A stretch of 53,905 nucleotides of DNA, from positions 1 to 53,905 of the forward strand of contig NZ_FOHV01000017.1 in assembly GCF_900111395.1 (NCBI RefSeq), given 5' to 3'. This DNA is from Thorsellia anophelis DSM 18579 (GTDB lineage: Bacteria; Pseudomonadota; Gammaproteobacteria; Enterobacterales; Thorselliaceae). The position numbers were made by a program, and so were the translations under genes. Numbering within the stretch: position 1 is the first letter of the stretch; each line of letters begins with the position of its first letter. Shown one piece after another: positions 37,866 through 52,100 of the stretch. The notes beneath the pieces were generated by a model. It was not told where the DNA came from and searched no databases. It saw only the letters and a program-made list of their open reading frames with translations.

Positions 37866-40013
37866 CTAATCTACTAAACTGTAAAATTGAAGAATTTGTG
37901 TATCTATATCTAAATAAATAGAATCGACTTGGGCTGGACTAAACAATTCTCGTGATTGTTCTGAAGCGTGTTCCACTTCGTCTGATGAAAATGAACTCCT
38001 CTCAATTGATGTAATATCAACAGTATGAACACTCTCAAAAAGGAGTGTATCTAATTGAATTTGTGCTTCAAGCGACAAATATGAGCTCACAGGATTTGGT
38101 TCAACAAATTGACTATAACTATTCTGATTTAACAATTGAAGATCAAACTCATCCTCTAGTGCAATCGAATTTAACACAATTGTTTCCTTCAGATAATTAA
38201 ACGTAATATTTGGTGCCTCTTCTAATAGCATGTCATTACCCGCTTTTGAAACAGGTATGATTTTGATATTATTTAACCCATTAACAAGCATATCTTCATT
38301 TAAATGGAAACTCCATTTACCATACGATACATCTGCTTCTCCTAACTCAATACCATTCCCATTTTTAGGATCAAACTGATACAGAATAACTTTCTCAATA
38401 TTGCTATTGGCATTACCTATTAATACAGGCGTTTTACTTAAAACCTCTTCCCCATTATTAATTGTATCGCCATCAGAGTTGATATAGACTTCGCTGATAA
38501 CACTTTTAGTCAATTTGACAGTATCAATATTTAAATAAAAAGGCGAACTACTTTGGCTAATATTACCTGCTGAATCTTGTAATCTAAACTCTATTTTACG
38601 ATTACCCTCAGTTAATGCTGTTTCAAACTCAAAAATCCATTGGCCATTTTTATCAACTGTTATTGGGGTTTTTACACTTAACTTTTGTCCATCAACATAG
38701 ACTAAAAGGGTCATGCCAACTTCACCGGTTCCAGTAAAAACAGGTTTAGAATCATCCGTCCAATTAGCATCACTTAAAATACCTTTTATAGGTCCAATAT
38801 CATCAGTCGCGGGTGTTAAACTTAATTTTGGTGCAACAGGCGGTGTTAAATCACGTATGATAGGAATCGTAAAAGTCTCATCGCCAACATTACCCGCTTG
38901 ATCCAAAATTGTAACGGTAATCTCTTTTTTCTGGCCTTCAGTCATTTTAAGATCAGGAAAAGTGAAAGTCCATTTACCATCTTTGTCTACATCAACAAAA
39001 TGTGTACTGCCTGTAGGTGACAAGATTTTCACTTTCGCGCCAGGTTCAGCTTTTTCCCCTTTGATGGTAGGTTTATCTGTATTAACTGAACCGTCATCTG
39101 CTGCCCCCACCAAAATAGGTTTAGTAAACTCTGTTGGTTTGACTAAGTCTATTTCAAAAGGTACTTCAATGGGTTTCGATTTTTCACCTTTGCTATTTTG
39201 TTCATAAATTTTAAATACCCCTTTATCACCCGCTTTAAATACATCTTTAGGGAATTTATAAAACCAACTACCATTTGCTTGAACTGTTGTGGTGTACGTT
39301 TTGCCATCTGCAAGTTCAATGACTATCTCATTACCCATACTAGCAGAATTAGTCGCACCTTCTATTTCAGGTGTAAGCGTATTGATTTCACCATTTTTTC
39401 CTGCTGAACTCACAAATTTATCATCATCCCCAACATGGACAATGGAAATATCAGTTGCTTTAAGTTCTTTTGGAGCGAACACTAAATCATTATTTGAATT
39501 TGATTGATTTTCATCTTCGCTACTACTTGAAGTTAACGCATAAACTCCTATCCCTGCGACAGCTGCTCCCAAGGTTAAAAGCGTAGTTGTATCAAATATT
39601 TCAAAACTTGCTGCTAGGCTTTCATATTGACCTACTTCTATATAATGAGTTGCACCGTTCACAGATGCGCCCATGAAGGTATTATTTGAAAGGGTGATGA
39701 TTGATTCACCATTTGCGAGCATCAGTGTTGTCGCTTCATTGACACCTGAAATTAAACTTATATCACCATTCACCGCAGTTTGAAAATAATCTTCTATAAT
39801 TAATATTGAATTTTCTTCTGCGTTAATTGCAAGTTCTAAAGTATCACCTTTTCGAACTGCGGTAAGGTTTGGATTAACTAAACTATAAGGGAATTCTTCG
39901 GTGCCGATTAACAATGTATCCCCTTGCTTAAATTTAATGCTTGTCGCTTTGCCAATCTTAACGGTTTTTGTTTTCCCTGTTTGACTCGTAATAATCACTT
40001 TTGTTATAGACAT
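37866..40013 (-). CDS. Short BapA/LapA-type Ig-repeat protein without visible RTX end
   Basis: This 715-residue protein starts with a BapA-prefix-like module (residues 1-150, beta-rich) followed by a small hydrophobic segment, LLTLGAAVAGIGVYAL (about 150-166), and a Ser/Asp/Asn linker. Then come four Ig-like repeats (about 185-600; DGKTYTTTVQANGSWFYKFP, DKDGKWTFTFPDL, DKNGQWIFEFE and SYGKWSFHL mark their cores) and an acidic tail of about 100 residues. The start at the second of two ATGs fits AGAGGAC best. The N-terminal module normally retains giant type I adhesins in the outer membrane. Unlike them, this one has no GGxGxD repeats and no obvious type I export signal. It lies 182 bases downstream of the giant adhesin gene, same strand. 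It may be a companion, a decoy or a truncated adhesin. Confidence 0.75.
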   Translation of the reverse strand: MSITKVIITSQTGKTKTVKIGKATSIKFKQGDTLLIGTEEFPYSLVNPNLTAVRKGDTLELAINAEENSILIIEDYFQTAVNGDISLISGVNEATTLMLANGESIITLSNNTFMGASVNGATHYIEVGQYESLAASFEIFDTTTLLTLGAAVAGIGVYALTSSSSEDENQSNSNNDLVFAPKELKATDISIVHVGDDDKFVSSAGKNGEINTLTPEIEGATNSASMGNEIVIELADGKTYTTTVQANGSWFYKFPKDVFKAGDKGVFKIYEQNSKGEKSKPIEVPFEIDLVKPTEFTKPILVGAADDGSVNTDKPTIKGEKAEPGAKVKILSPTGSTHFVDVDKDGKWTFTFPDLKMTEGQKKEITVTILDQAGNVGDETFTIPIIRDLTPPVAPKLSLTPATDDIGPIKGILSDANWTDDSKPVFTGTGEVGMTLLVYVDGQKLSVKTPITVDKNGQWIFEFETALTEGNRKIEFRLQDSAGNISQSSSPFYLNIDTVKLTKSVISEVYINSDGDTINNGEEVLSKTPVLIGNANSNIEKVILYQFDPKNGNGIELGEADVSYGKWSFHLNEDMLVNGLNNIKIIPVSKAGNDMLLEEAPNITFNYLKETIVLNSIALEDEFDLQLLNQNSYSQFVEPNPVSSYLSLEAQIQLDTLLFESVHTVDITSIERSSFSSDEVEHASEQSRELFSPAQVDSIYLDIDTQILQFYSLVD

Positions 40014-40086
40014 CATGTCCTCTTATTAATCTAATTGTATTGCTGTACTGATAAATTGGCTTAATCATTAGCCTGTTTGAGTTAAT

Positions 40087-40150
40087 ATTTTCATTTAATC
40101 ACCAGTCAATTAAATGAAAATATCCTGCTTAAGTCTTAAGCAGGATATTT
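40087..40150 (-). terminator. Two overlapping hairpins after the giant adhesin gene
   Basis: A perfect 16-base inverted repeat (40118-40133 with 40135-40150) is followed on the minus strand by TTTTCATTT; it lies 46 bases after the adhesin stop. A second perfect 13-base inverted repeat (40087-40099 with 40109-40121) shares bases 40118-40121 with the first, so the two stems compete. The first is a likely terminator; the second may tune read-through toward the gene at 40013. Confidence 0.7.
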
Positions 40151-40195
40151 GACTTACTTCTAATAGTTATGGTTTTAAACGACTAGAGAGCTTAT

Positions 40196-43100
40196 CTAGA
40201 TAACTGCAATTCCTTGCTGTATCCATAACTGTGCATCTTCTGTTGCATGCACATATACATTATAAGTTTCTCCCCTAAAGGACTGAGCTCCTAATGTAGA
40301 CCACTGTGAATCAGTTAAATCCAAGTCAACTTTATCTGTCGCGCCGCCTTGAATGACCAATAAATGGTCATCAGTTGGTGTCATGGCCAGTACATCGTTG
40401 ATATCTAACGTCAACGTATTGGCATAAGCATCATTAAGATGGAGATACTCTATTGAATCCACTTTGCTGCTGATTTGTGAAAGATCTAGATTATCAAAAC
40501 TATTCCAAATTAGTGTGTCATTGCCATCACCACCATCAATAAAATCAAATGATGTATCATATGCGATTATGTAATCATTACCACTTCCCGCATTAAAGGA
40601 TGTCGCACCATTTTTACCATCTAATGTATTCACACCATCATTACCAACTAACGCACCTGTGTTATCAATATAACTCGCATTGGTCGGGTAAATATTATCA
40701 TCTCCCTTACCTCTAATTGAGCCATCTGCATTTACAATAACAGAGTAGATATCTCCTCCGACATTTGTCCACCAATCAGTTGATTTATCAGTTGAACTGG
40801 TCCAGGTAATTGCATACCCACCATCAGATAAGCCCGTTACATCTGGTCGTAAATCAAGCTTGTCAACACTACTTGTTGAAACTAGTGTTTCCCCGCCTAA
40901 TTTATTACCCGCAGCATCAAATGTTTGCGAATAAATTTCCGCACGATTTCCTGCAGTGAATTTAGTCCAAACAATTACATAACCACCATGTTCTAATGCC
41001 GCTATGTCATAGTGTCCCTGAATACGGTTATAACCTACACCATTTACACCATCTGTTGAGGTATTAACACGTTTGTCAACTGCATCTAATGCAACCGGTT
41101 TATTATTAGCATCCAATGTATAACGTCTCGAATACATATTAAACTGATCCATTTGACCGCCACTATTGTTAGCATTGGTTGATTCATGGTTAGATGCCCA
41201 AGTTACAACAAACCCACCTTCTTTTAGTGCAACAACAGCAGGATCAACTTGATAGAACTTATCATTCGAGGTCAGTTTTATCTCCGTTGCAACAGGTTGA
41301 CCCGTTTTGAAATCATAAACCCTTAAGAATATGTCAGCATCTTTAGCAGTATCTAAATTTGACTCACGAGAAGTCATATAAGTCATTGCAAAGAGTCCAT
41401 TACCTAAGTTGGTGGTAGATATCCCCCCAATACATGCATAGTATTGATACGCTCCTGTTAAACCTTCCATAGAAGGTGCACCATTACCGCCTACCGCAGT
41501 TAATGATTGAGTAAATCCAGAACCACGGTTATTATCAAAAGTTTGTTGAATCGGCACACTATCAATCGCTGTACCATCAGCTTTAAAGCGTTGCATAAAT
41601 ACGTTATATGTATGGACGGTACCTGAAGAGAATACAAGCGCATAGTCTCCATTATCCATCTGTACATAGTTCGCATCTAATTCCCACTCTCTAACATTCG
41701 GTGCTGGTACATCACTGATTTTTGTACCATCTTTATTGAATTTAGCAATATTAGGTATCAATCCATTATTTGTTTGATAGTAAACCACAAACGATTCATC
41801 TGTATTGAAATGAACATCATAAGCTGAAATATAGTGCAATGCATCTGAGTTAGAATGACCTGCATTTGTGTCCTTATCAGCAACTGTAATACGACTACCT
41901 ATAGCATTGCCTTTTTGGTCATAATGCTGGGCGAACATATCAAATGCATTCGCTGAACCCATATTAGAAACCCAGAATACCCAATAACTACCATCATCCA
42001 TACCATAAATTTTCGAAACCGTTTGTTCTCTTGCATCTGCAACCGAGACCGAGGTTTCAGGTTTGTAAATCGTAAAGGACTCGGTATTGCCTGATTGTTC
42101 ACCTTTCCCATCAGCTGTTTTAGTCGAAGTAGAGATAGTATAAGTACCTCTGTCTAAAGTTAAGCCTTTAGTCGCCCAAGCCTCTTCTGGTATTCTCCAG
42201 CTACCGTTAACTTTATCTACAACTACACCGCCACCGGCATTACTAGTGAAGGTCGCAATGGTTTGTCCTAGGTTATTTTTAATCACAACTGTAATCACAT
42301 CACCCGTACCGACATTACCACGCCCGATAAAGATAGGAGTATCATCAGCAAGGTAATCAAAGTCTGGTGATTTCGTTACTGTCGCTGCACGGAAAATAGT
42401 TAACTCATCTTTCGAACTATCCTCTTTCACCGCACCACTCAATGTAACAATTCTAGCTTGGACATCAAGTAGCATGTCATTACGAGAACCATAGTTTAAA
42501 GCATCGGCATCAGATACTTTCAACGACCATTTACCTGTCGCAGAATTGATGGTTAGGTTACCATTTCTTTCAGAGTAAACTTTTCCAGCGATTGTAACTT
42601 GAACCGTTTCACCTGCACGTAAACCAGAGAATGAACCTGTTACAGTAGGCGTGGTATCTAGTGTTGACACTTTATCAACAGAGATATTTCCAACTGGTGG
42701 CTCTTTATTAATGATGACGTTCTGACTTGCCGTACCTGAAATATTACCAGCATTGTCAATTACGCGAACTTTAACATCGTACCCATCTAACTTATCATTT
42801 AAGAATTCTTTCGTATTGTCATATGTCCAGTTAGTATTTGTAACCTCTGCTTTACGCCAAGTCACACCACCATCTAAACTGATTTCAACAAATTCATCTG
42901 ACGCTAAAGTTACAGATAAACGTCCATTAAAAATTAGCGTGTTATCAGCGGTATTAAAGTCACCTGCAATATTGGTATCATCGCTAATACCATCAATGCT
43001 AATCGTTGCATCTGTAATTGTTGCATCGATAGTGAGTTCTCTTTCATGCTCAGCACCAGGCGTACCAAATTGATTCACGATTTGAGCTTTTAAGCTGTAC

Positions 43101-46100
43101 ACATCGTCAATTAATGGATTTTGGGTTAGATCTAATGTCCAACCTTTTCCATCTGGATTAACCGTCGCACGCAACCAATCTTTTCCGCCATTTAAGCTTA
43201 CTCGAATATATTCACCGACACTTAAGTTACGCTCGATTGTACCGCCTAAAATTACATTCTTATCTTTCGTTAAGAAGTCACTATTGCTACTACCTGTATC
43301 ATCTGTCACAGTCGTGATTAAGATGCTATTTTGTAACACTTGCGTGTCATCAATCATAACGTCTTGAGTATCAGTTACCGAACCTAAGTTTCCTGCGTGA
43401 TCAATCACGCGGACTTTAACTGGGTAACTACCATTTTCAAATGGCTGACTACGTTTATCAAAGTACCAGTTAACCCCATCAACTTCAGTACGAACCCACG
43501 TTGCACCATTATTAAAGCTTATTTCGACAAATTCATTTTCACCTAATGCTTTGTCTAAATGACCAAAGAATTCAAGTGTTTTATCATTTGTTTTGAAGTC
43601 TGTCGATGAGATACCATTATCATCTGAAATCCTATCAAAATAGACTTTATTCGATGCATCAGGCGCCGTACCATCGACCGTGATCTCTTTCGACGCTAAC
43701 GCACCAATATCATTTACGTTATTAATGATGCGCACATCGATTGTATATTTACCATCTGCTAATGAAGATGCGCTATTGTTATAGACCCATACTCTGTCTT
43801 GAACTTCGACTTGCACCCATGTTTTACCATCAATACTAATCTCGACACGTTCACCGATAGATAGACCATTTGCCAATGTACCTTTAATGGTAAGTGTTCT
43901 ATCATTAGTTATCCAATCTCCTACCACGCCCGAGTCATCGCTTATCTCAGTAATTGAAATAGTATTAGCAGCAACCCCGCCTGTATTAATGACAATTTGC
44001 TTATCAACAAAACGACCTTCGTTATTCGCCAAGTCAACTACTTGTGCTCTTAATGTATACGTTGCAGTATTCAAGTTCGCTAAATCGATATACCAATTTG
44101 TTCCTTCAACCGTTGCAACTAACCAGCTTTGTCCACCATCTAGAGAGACTTTAACACGCCCACCTTCAACTGCTTTAGAAAGCGTACCATTAACACGAAT
44201 GTTGCCTGTGTTAGTCTGGAAGTCATTTGGTATGCCATTATCTGGAGAGATGCTAACAATAGCGATATCAACATCACTTGGTGTACTAGTATCAACTACC
44301 ACTGCTTTATTTGCAGTTGCACCAATATTTTCAGCATCATCTACAATACGTACTTTAATGTCATACGTACCATCATTTAAAGTGACAGCATTGTCAAACA
44401 AGCTGTAATACCATTTATTACCATTTTTGGTTGCATATTCCCAGCTAAGACCATTATTTAAACTGATCTGAATATACTCATCTGCTTTTAAAATAGTATC
44501 AACATGGCCACTTACAGTGAACTTATTATCATTTGTAATGAAGTCCTTCTTCGTTACATTATCATAACCGCTGTCTTCAGTAATTGAGTCAATATAAATC
44601 TGGTTATTATCAGGTCCTTTATTATCTATAGTAACTTGCTTATTATCTTTAGCACCGACTGCACCATTGATATTCACTATCTGATAATCAACATTATAGA
44701 CACCATCAGCAAGCGTACCTGTCATGAAACTCCAATCTGTACCATTGACAGTCGCAACTTGCCAATCACTGTTATTAAGCTTAATCCAGACTTGCTCATT
44801 CTCACCAAGGGTGTTACCTAACTTACCAGTAAAGATCAAGGTCGTGTCTTTAGTTTTAAAGTCGCCAATAATACCTGTATCATCCGTAATTGCATCAAAA
44901 GTAATGGTATTTGGTGTCACATACGCTTTATCAATTTCAACTGCTTGAGTATCTTTTGCTGCGCCGTTACCTGCTTTATCAAATACTTGCGCCACCAAAT
45001 CATATTTACCATTTGCAAAAGGCCCGATATTAACTGTCCAATTTGTACTATCAATAAACGTAACGGTATACCAAGTTATACCATCTAACGTTACTTTAAC
45101 GATATCCTCTCCAATTGGAGCTGAGATTTTACCGGTGATATCAAATTTATCTGCCGCTGTTTTATAGTCGCCAGGCAAACCGGTATCTGGAGAAATACCT
45201 AGAATGTCAATAGTTTTAGTTATCACTGGTGGTGTGTTATCAATTACCACGAGTTGTTCAGCAGATGCGCCTTCATTCCAAGCTGCATCTACTATACGAA
45301 CTTTAACGTTATAGTCACCTTCATCAAAGTAACGAGTATTATCTTCATAATACCACTGCGTACCATTGATAACAGTTGCATATTGCCAACTTTGACCATT
45401 ATTAAAGCTAACCAATACCTTCTCACCTTGCCCTAAGACGCTATCAAAGTGTCCATTTAAGCGTAACGTATTTGAACTGGTGACAAAATCACCCTCAATT
45501 CCGGTATCTGGCGCTATCGAATCGATATAAATTTGATTCGATTTGCTTGGTGCTACAGTATCAATCACAACTTGTTGACTATCCGTACTTCCTGGGCTAC
45601 CGACTGAGTTAACAATTCTGACGTCAATTGTATACGTACCATCTCCTAATTGGCGAGATTCAAATCCTTTGAATATCCAGCTATTCGCTGTGATATCTGC
45701 TGCAGGGATTTTAATCCACGCTTCATTGTTGATGCGAATTTCAATTGATTCACCGTTACCTAATGCATTAAGCAAAGTACCATTGAAAACCAATGTATTA
45801 TCACTGGTAATGAAGTCAGTAGTTTCGCCTGTATTGGTCGTCATACCTGTGATTTCAATAACATTATTTGAGACAGAGCTGCTGTTAATTTCAATCAATT
45901 GATTGTCGCTTGGACCCTCATTGCCAGCATTATCAAAAATTTGCGCAATAAGCGTATAATTGTTATTAGGTAATGGCCCAATTTCAACAGACCAGTCACC
46001 GCCCTCAACTATTGCTTGATGCCATGTTTTACCATTGTCATATGATACTTTAACAATCTCATCTGACTTAATCGGTTTGGTCGTTTTACCAGAAACTGTT

Positions 46101-49100
46101 ATCACATTTTCGCTTGTCTTAAAGTCACCTTCAACACCTGTATCTGGGGTGATAGAGACAATATCAATGCTATTAGTCGCATCTGGTCCTTTAGTATCAA
46201 TAACAATCAGTTTCGATGCAGTAGTACCCACATTACCTGCTAAATCAACCACCCTTACTTGAACATTATACTCACCATCGTTCAAAATCGTGCTTGAGTT
46301 ATCAAAATACCAGCTATTGCCTGTAGGTACTGCATATTCCCATGTTTCTCCATCATCAAGACTGATTTGAACACGCTCATCCGTTCTTAATGTACGTGTC
46401 AAGGTACCTGAAATCGTTAACGTGTTATCTTTAGTGATGAAGTCACCTGCAAATTCAGTATCTTCCGTGATACCTGTGATTTCTATCTTAATACCAGAAG
46501 GTGACGCCGTATCAACAGTGATACTCCATGATGCATCGTTACTGCCTACGTTACCGACTTTAGTTACAGCTGCTATAGAAATGCTATTTTTGCCATCCGC
46601 AATTGGTTTATCGAATTGATATTCCCAACTACCATCAGGATTAACAATTGCACGTCCGACCTCAATTTTGTTCACAAAAATTGCAATTTCTTTCGCGTAA
46701 TCTGGTGCATTTAAACCAACTAACGTCGGGTAATTATCATCTGTAATCGCATCATTGACTAAATCACCTTGGATTGTTCCGACATCATCAACTAAACGTA
46801 CATCGCTTAGGTCTAATGCTGGAGCGATAAACGTATCAACTTCAATTGGATACTCATCGCTTTCCACTGAAACATTACCTGCTTTATCAGTAACAGTAAT
46901 CACAAAACGATGGATGCCATCATCAAGCTCTGTCACTTTATACAGCCAGTTGCCATCCAAGCCAGTTGGTATTTCACCGACTTTTTGTCCATTAGTTTTA
47001 TCATAAATAGTCACTGTACTACCGATTTCAGCTTTACCACGTAAGGTTGGCGAAGAATCATTAGTCGCTTCATTTTTATTGATAAATCCTTTTAACGGTG
47101 CAACTGAATCTTCAACTGAATCGATCGTACCTTTTGATGGTGCAGTCACATCATATTCAATTTCGAATGGATATTTATTTTCATTACCAGACTTACTGAT
47201 TGTACGCACTTCATAGTTATGTTTACCATCTGTCACATATTGACTTGGTATAGCAAATGTCCACTTACCAGTAATATCCGCAACAGGTGCATTACCCGCA
47301 CTGAGTAACTCATTCCCTTCCCAAATTTCAATAACAGATCCTGGTGTTGCGGTACCGACTAAAACAGGTGTTTTATCATTTGTTAAACCATTATTTTTAA
47401 TCTGCTGCGTTGCATTATTGTCATTACCGAAGTTATCTTCTAAATAATCAACCGTTAAATTGACTTTTGAAGAATCCACATTAAAGTTCAACGGATCTGA
47501 CTTAGCTGAGTTGTTTCCTGCTTTATCTTTCTCTTGCACTGTAATGCTATGTGGACCTTGTGATAAAGAAAGCGTGAAACTCCATGTGCCATCAGAATTA
47601 ACAGTGGCCGTACCTATTTTCAGATTATTATCAAAAATAGTCACAACGCTATCACCAGATTCTGCTTTACCTGTAATTACTGGTGAAACATCATCAATGG
47701 TACTGTTATTTTCAACCACACCAACTTTATCACCTACACTATCTGTGATGGTCGGTAGAGCTGGTTTATTTGGCGCTGTACCATCATAATTAAAGAGGTA
47801 TTCACCAGTAGGATCAGAGCTTTGATCCGCAGCATCTTTTGCAATGGCAGTAATTTTATATTGACCATCATTCGTGATTTTGTTGGCAGGCACTTCCACA
47901 CTCCAGCGCCCATCTGCCGATGCTGTACCTTGGGCAACTTCAACATCATCTAATAAGATGATGATTTTCACACCACCTTCACTACGGCCATTGACTGTTA
48001 TGGTTTTATCATTCGTAAGTCCGCCAGGTTGAACAATTTGCGAGCCATTGTCTTCTAAATAGTTATCCGTAAGTGTATCAATTGTTGGAATTGAAGGTTT
48101 TGAAGCCAAGACATTGAAGTTCCATGCGCTAGATAAATTACCTTCTACACCTGATTGAGTTAATGGCGCTGCTTGGAAATTATGCATTCCTCCAGACAAA
48201 TTCGTCGGTGGTGTATAACTCCATGTGCCATCTTCATTTACAGGCACAGTAGTGACTTCTTTACCATCAAGATAGATCTTGATGAACTTAGTTTTGCCAC
48301 CTGCGATACCTTTAAATTCTGGCTGACGGTCATCAGTGGATTCACCACGAACAATAGTCCCTTGTTTTGCACCTTCATTGTCAAATAAGTCTAAGAATTG
48401 TTCATTTAATGCAGTTGGAGCAGATGTATCAACTGTAAATGTTAAACTTGTCTTATCCCCTAAAGTCCCGACATGATTTACAGGTGCTACAGCAATGGTA
48501 TGCTCGCCATCTGCTAAATCTTTAGTTAGTTTATAATTCCAAGTATTATTGATAACTGGTACGCGGCCAATTTCTTTTCCATCGATAAAGATGGCTATTT
48601 CTTCAACGCCATTTGGTGCTCGGCCCTCTAAATCTGGGCGCTTGTCATCAGTAAAACTATTTGGCGTAATTTTGCCTTTGAATTGCCCTACATCATCAAT
48701 TACATCAAATGCATTTGCAGGTAATGCTGGTGGCACAGATGTATCAACTTCAATACGGTATTCATTGCTATCACCGCTAATATTACCCGCTTGGTCAACT
48801 ACTTTTATGACAAAACGATGTATACCATCTTCAAGTTCAGTTGCTTTAAAGACCCAATTACCATCTAAATCAACAGGCGCTTCCCCGATTGTTTGGTTAT
48901 TAAAGCGATCAAATACAATAACTTTACTACCTGGTTCAGCTTTACCCCTAAGCGTTGGAGACGAATCATTCGTTGCATCATCATTTTCAAGCGTACCAAG
49001 TACTGGTGAAACCGTATCTTCAACAGATTCAATCACCCCTGCATTTGGCGCAGTTAAGTCGTACGTTACATCAAATGGTGCTTTGACAATATTACCAGAT

Positions 49101-52100
49101 TTACTTTGAGTTCTAATTTCATAGAAATGTTCTCCATCTGTGACATATTGCAATGGAATAATAAATGACCATTTACCCGTACCATCTGCTTTAACGACAC
49201 CAATATTTAATTTCTCTCCATTTTCATAGAGTTCAATCGTCGCGCCAGGCGTCGCGGTACCAACTAACAATGGCGTATCGTCATTGGTTAAGCCGCCTTT
49301 TAACACTTGAGTGGCCGTATTACCTTTATTATCTTCAAGGTAATTCACTTTTAATTCAACACTTGATGAATCAATTGTAAAGTTAAATGCATCGCTTTGA
49401 TTAGATGCATTGCCTGCTTTATCCGTTTCAACTACAGTAATGTTATGCGGACCTTGAGCTAAGTTCAAAGTATAAGACCACGTACCATCTGGATTGACAG
49501 ATGCCATACCGATCTTGCTGCCATTATTATAAATAGCGACAGAACTATTACCAGATTCAGCTTTACCGCTTATTACAGGAGTTTCATCATCAATGATATC
49601 CCCTTTGCTGATTGAACCTTGTTTATCACCAACACTGTCTGTAATTGCAAGAATAACTGGTTTATTAGGTGCCGTACCATCATAATTAAAGCGGTAAATA
49701 CCCGTCTCTTCTTCTGAAGTTTGACCTGCAGCATCTGTAGCAGTAGCTGTGACATTATATTGACCATCAGCGGTAATAGACGTCGCAGGAATATCTAAGC
49801 TCCATTTGCCATCCATTCCAGCTTTAACCGTTCCTGCTGGTTGACCGTTCACTAATAAATTGATTGTAACACCCGCTTCTGCACGACCATTTACTGTAAG
49901 AGTCTTATCATTTGTCAAACCATCTGGTTGGACAATGACTGATCCTGTCTCTAAATAGTCATCAACTAACGTATCAATTGTTGGTTGAGCTGGTTTTTGT
50001 GCAATAACATTAAAGTTCCAAGACTGTGTTTTTTCACCCTCTACACCTGATTTAGTTAATGGTGCAGCTTCAAATCTGTGATTACCACCAGATAAGTTAC
50101 TTGGCGGTGTATAGCTCCATGAGCCATCTACCTTCACATCCACTGTCGCGATATAATCACCATCAAGATAAATTTTAACAAATTTTGTGGTGCTTCCTGC
50201 TGTACCTTTAAATTCAGGTAAGCGGTCATCTGTTGAGTCACCTTTTTTGATTGTCCCTTGAATATCACCAACGTTGTCCACTAAATCAAGCAGTGATTCA
50301 TTTAATTTACCAGGTTGCGCTGTTTCAACGCTAAAGACGACTTCAGTTTTTTCACCAAGGGTGCCGACACGGTTTACCGGTGCGATACTGATACGATGCT
50401 GTCCATCACTTAAAGCAGTTTGGATATCATATGACCACTCATTATTAAGCACGGTCGCACGGTCAACTTCAATGCCATCAACAAATATAGCAACTTGCTT
50501 AACATCATCTGGCGCGCGGCCTATCAGAGACGGCTTATTGTCATCAGTTGTATCATTCGCTTTGATCGGACCTTGGAATTCACCAACATTATCGAGTATT
50601 TCAAAACTATCTGGCATCAAAATTTCTGGTTTTGAACTATCAATATCAATTTTAAACGCATCGCTCATTGGGCTTGTATTACCCGCAGCATCTGTGAAAG
50701 TCACTTGAAACTCGTGTTCACCATCTGGTAATGCCGTTAATTTTAAGACCCAATTTCCTTGGTTATCTACCGTTGTTGACGCAATAACTTCATTGCCCGT
50801 TACTTTATCATATACGCGTACTGTAGTGCCGGCTTCTCCTGTACCTCTAAGTATCGGAGATGTTTCGTTTGTGCCGCTGCCATTAGTCAGGAGTCCTGTG
50901 TTAGGTGTTGTAGTATCTTCAACACTGACAATCTCGCCTTTATCTGGTGCGGTTAAATCGTATTTAATTTTAAATTCTTTGCTTGCTTTGTTGCCCGCAG
51001 CATCCTCTGTTTTAATTTGGTAGGTATGAATACCATCCCCATTATCGTTAATGAAATTGCTCGGCACATTAAAACGCCATTGACCATTTGCATCCGCAAC
51101 AATATTGGTTGCATTGATCTTAATGCCATCTTCCCAAATCTCAACGACTGCACCTGGCTGAGCCTTACCGACTAGCGTTGGCGTTCTATCATTCGTCAAT
51201 CCACCGGTGTTAATTTCAGTTACAGGACCATCCGCTGTGATTGCGTTTACTTCAGCATAATCAACGGTCAACACGAGCGCTGTTGTGTTAACCACAAAAT
51301 TTAACGCATCACTTTCTGATGAGACATTACCAGCTTTATCTGTCTCTTTAATCGTGATTTTATGAGATCCATCAGCAAGGGCTAAATTCATTGACCAAGT
51401 TCCATCAGTATTGACATTTGCAAAACCTACTGAAGTCCCGTTGTTAAAGATTTCAATTTTGCTGTCACCAGATTCTGCCTTGCCACTGATTTTCGGTGCA
51501 CTGTCATCGATTGTACTGTTATTAACAACTGACCCTTTTACTTGTCCCTGTGCATCTTCAATGTTAAAGATAGGTTTAGAAGGAGCAGTACCGTCATAAA
51601 TAACTTGGTAAATACCGGTTTCATCAGAATCTTGACCTGCTGCATCTTTAACATACGCAGTAATATTATATGTACCATCACTTGTAATGATGTTGTTTGG
51701 TAAATCAATAACCCACTTACCATCTGCTCCAGATGTAACTTCGGTTGCATAAACGCCATTAACATTGATGATAACTTTGATGCTTGATTCTGCTGTACCA
51801 CGAATGGTTAAATTTTTGTCATTCGTAATGCCTTCAGGCTGAATTACTTTCGCGGCATTACCAAAATCATCCGTCACTTCGATAATTGACGGTCGCTCCG
51901 GTCTTGTTGCAAGCACATTAAATGCCCATTCAGTTGTTTTATCACCTTCAATTCCTGAAGCACTTACTGGCGCGGCTTGAAATTTATGCTCACCACCAGA
52001 CAACTGCGCAGGTACCGTATAACTCCAGTTACCTTCACTGTCCACTTCTACAGTTGCTGCATAGTTGCCATCTAGGTATATATTAACGAATTTAATTACC

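Noticed and set aside
42753-51023. Several plus-strand open frames of 60-190 codons opposite the giant adhesin
   Set aside because: They reflect the composition of the repeats on the other strand; no ribosome sites or recognised domains.
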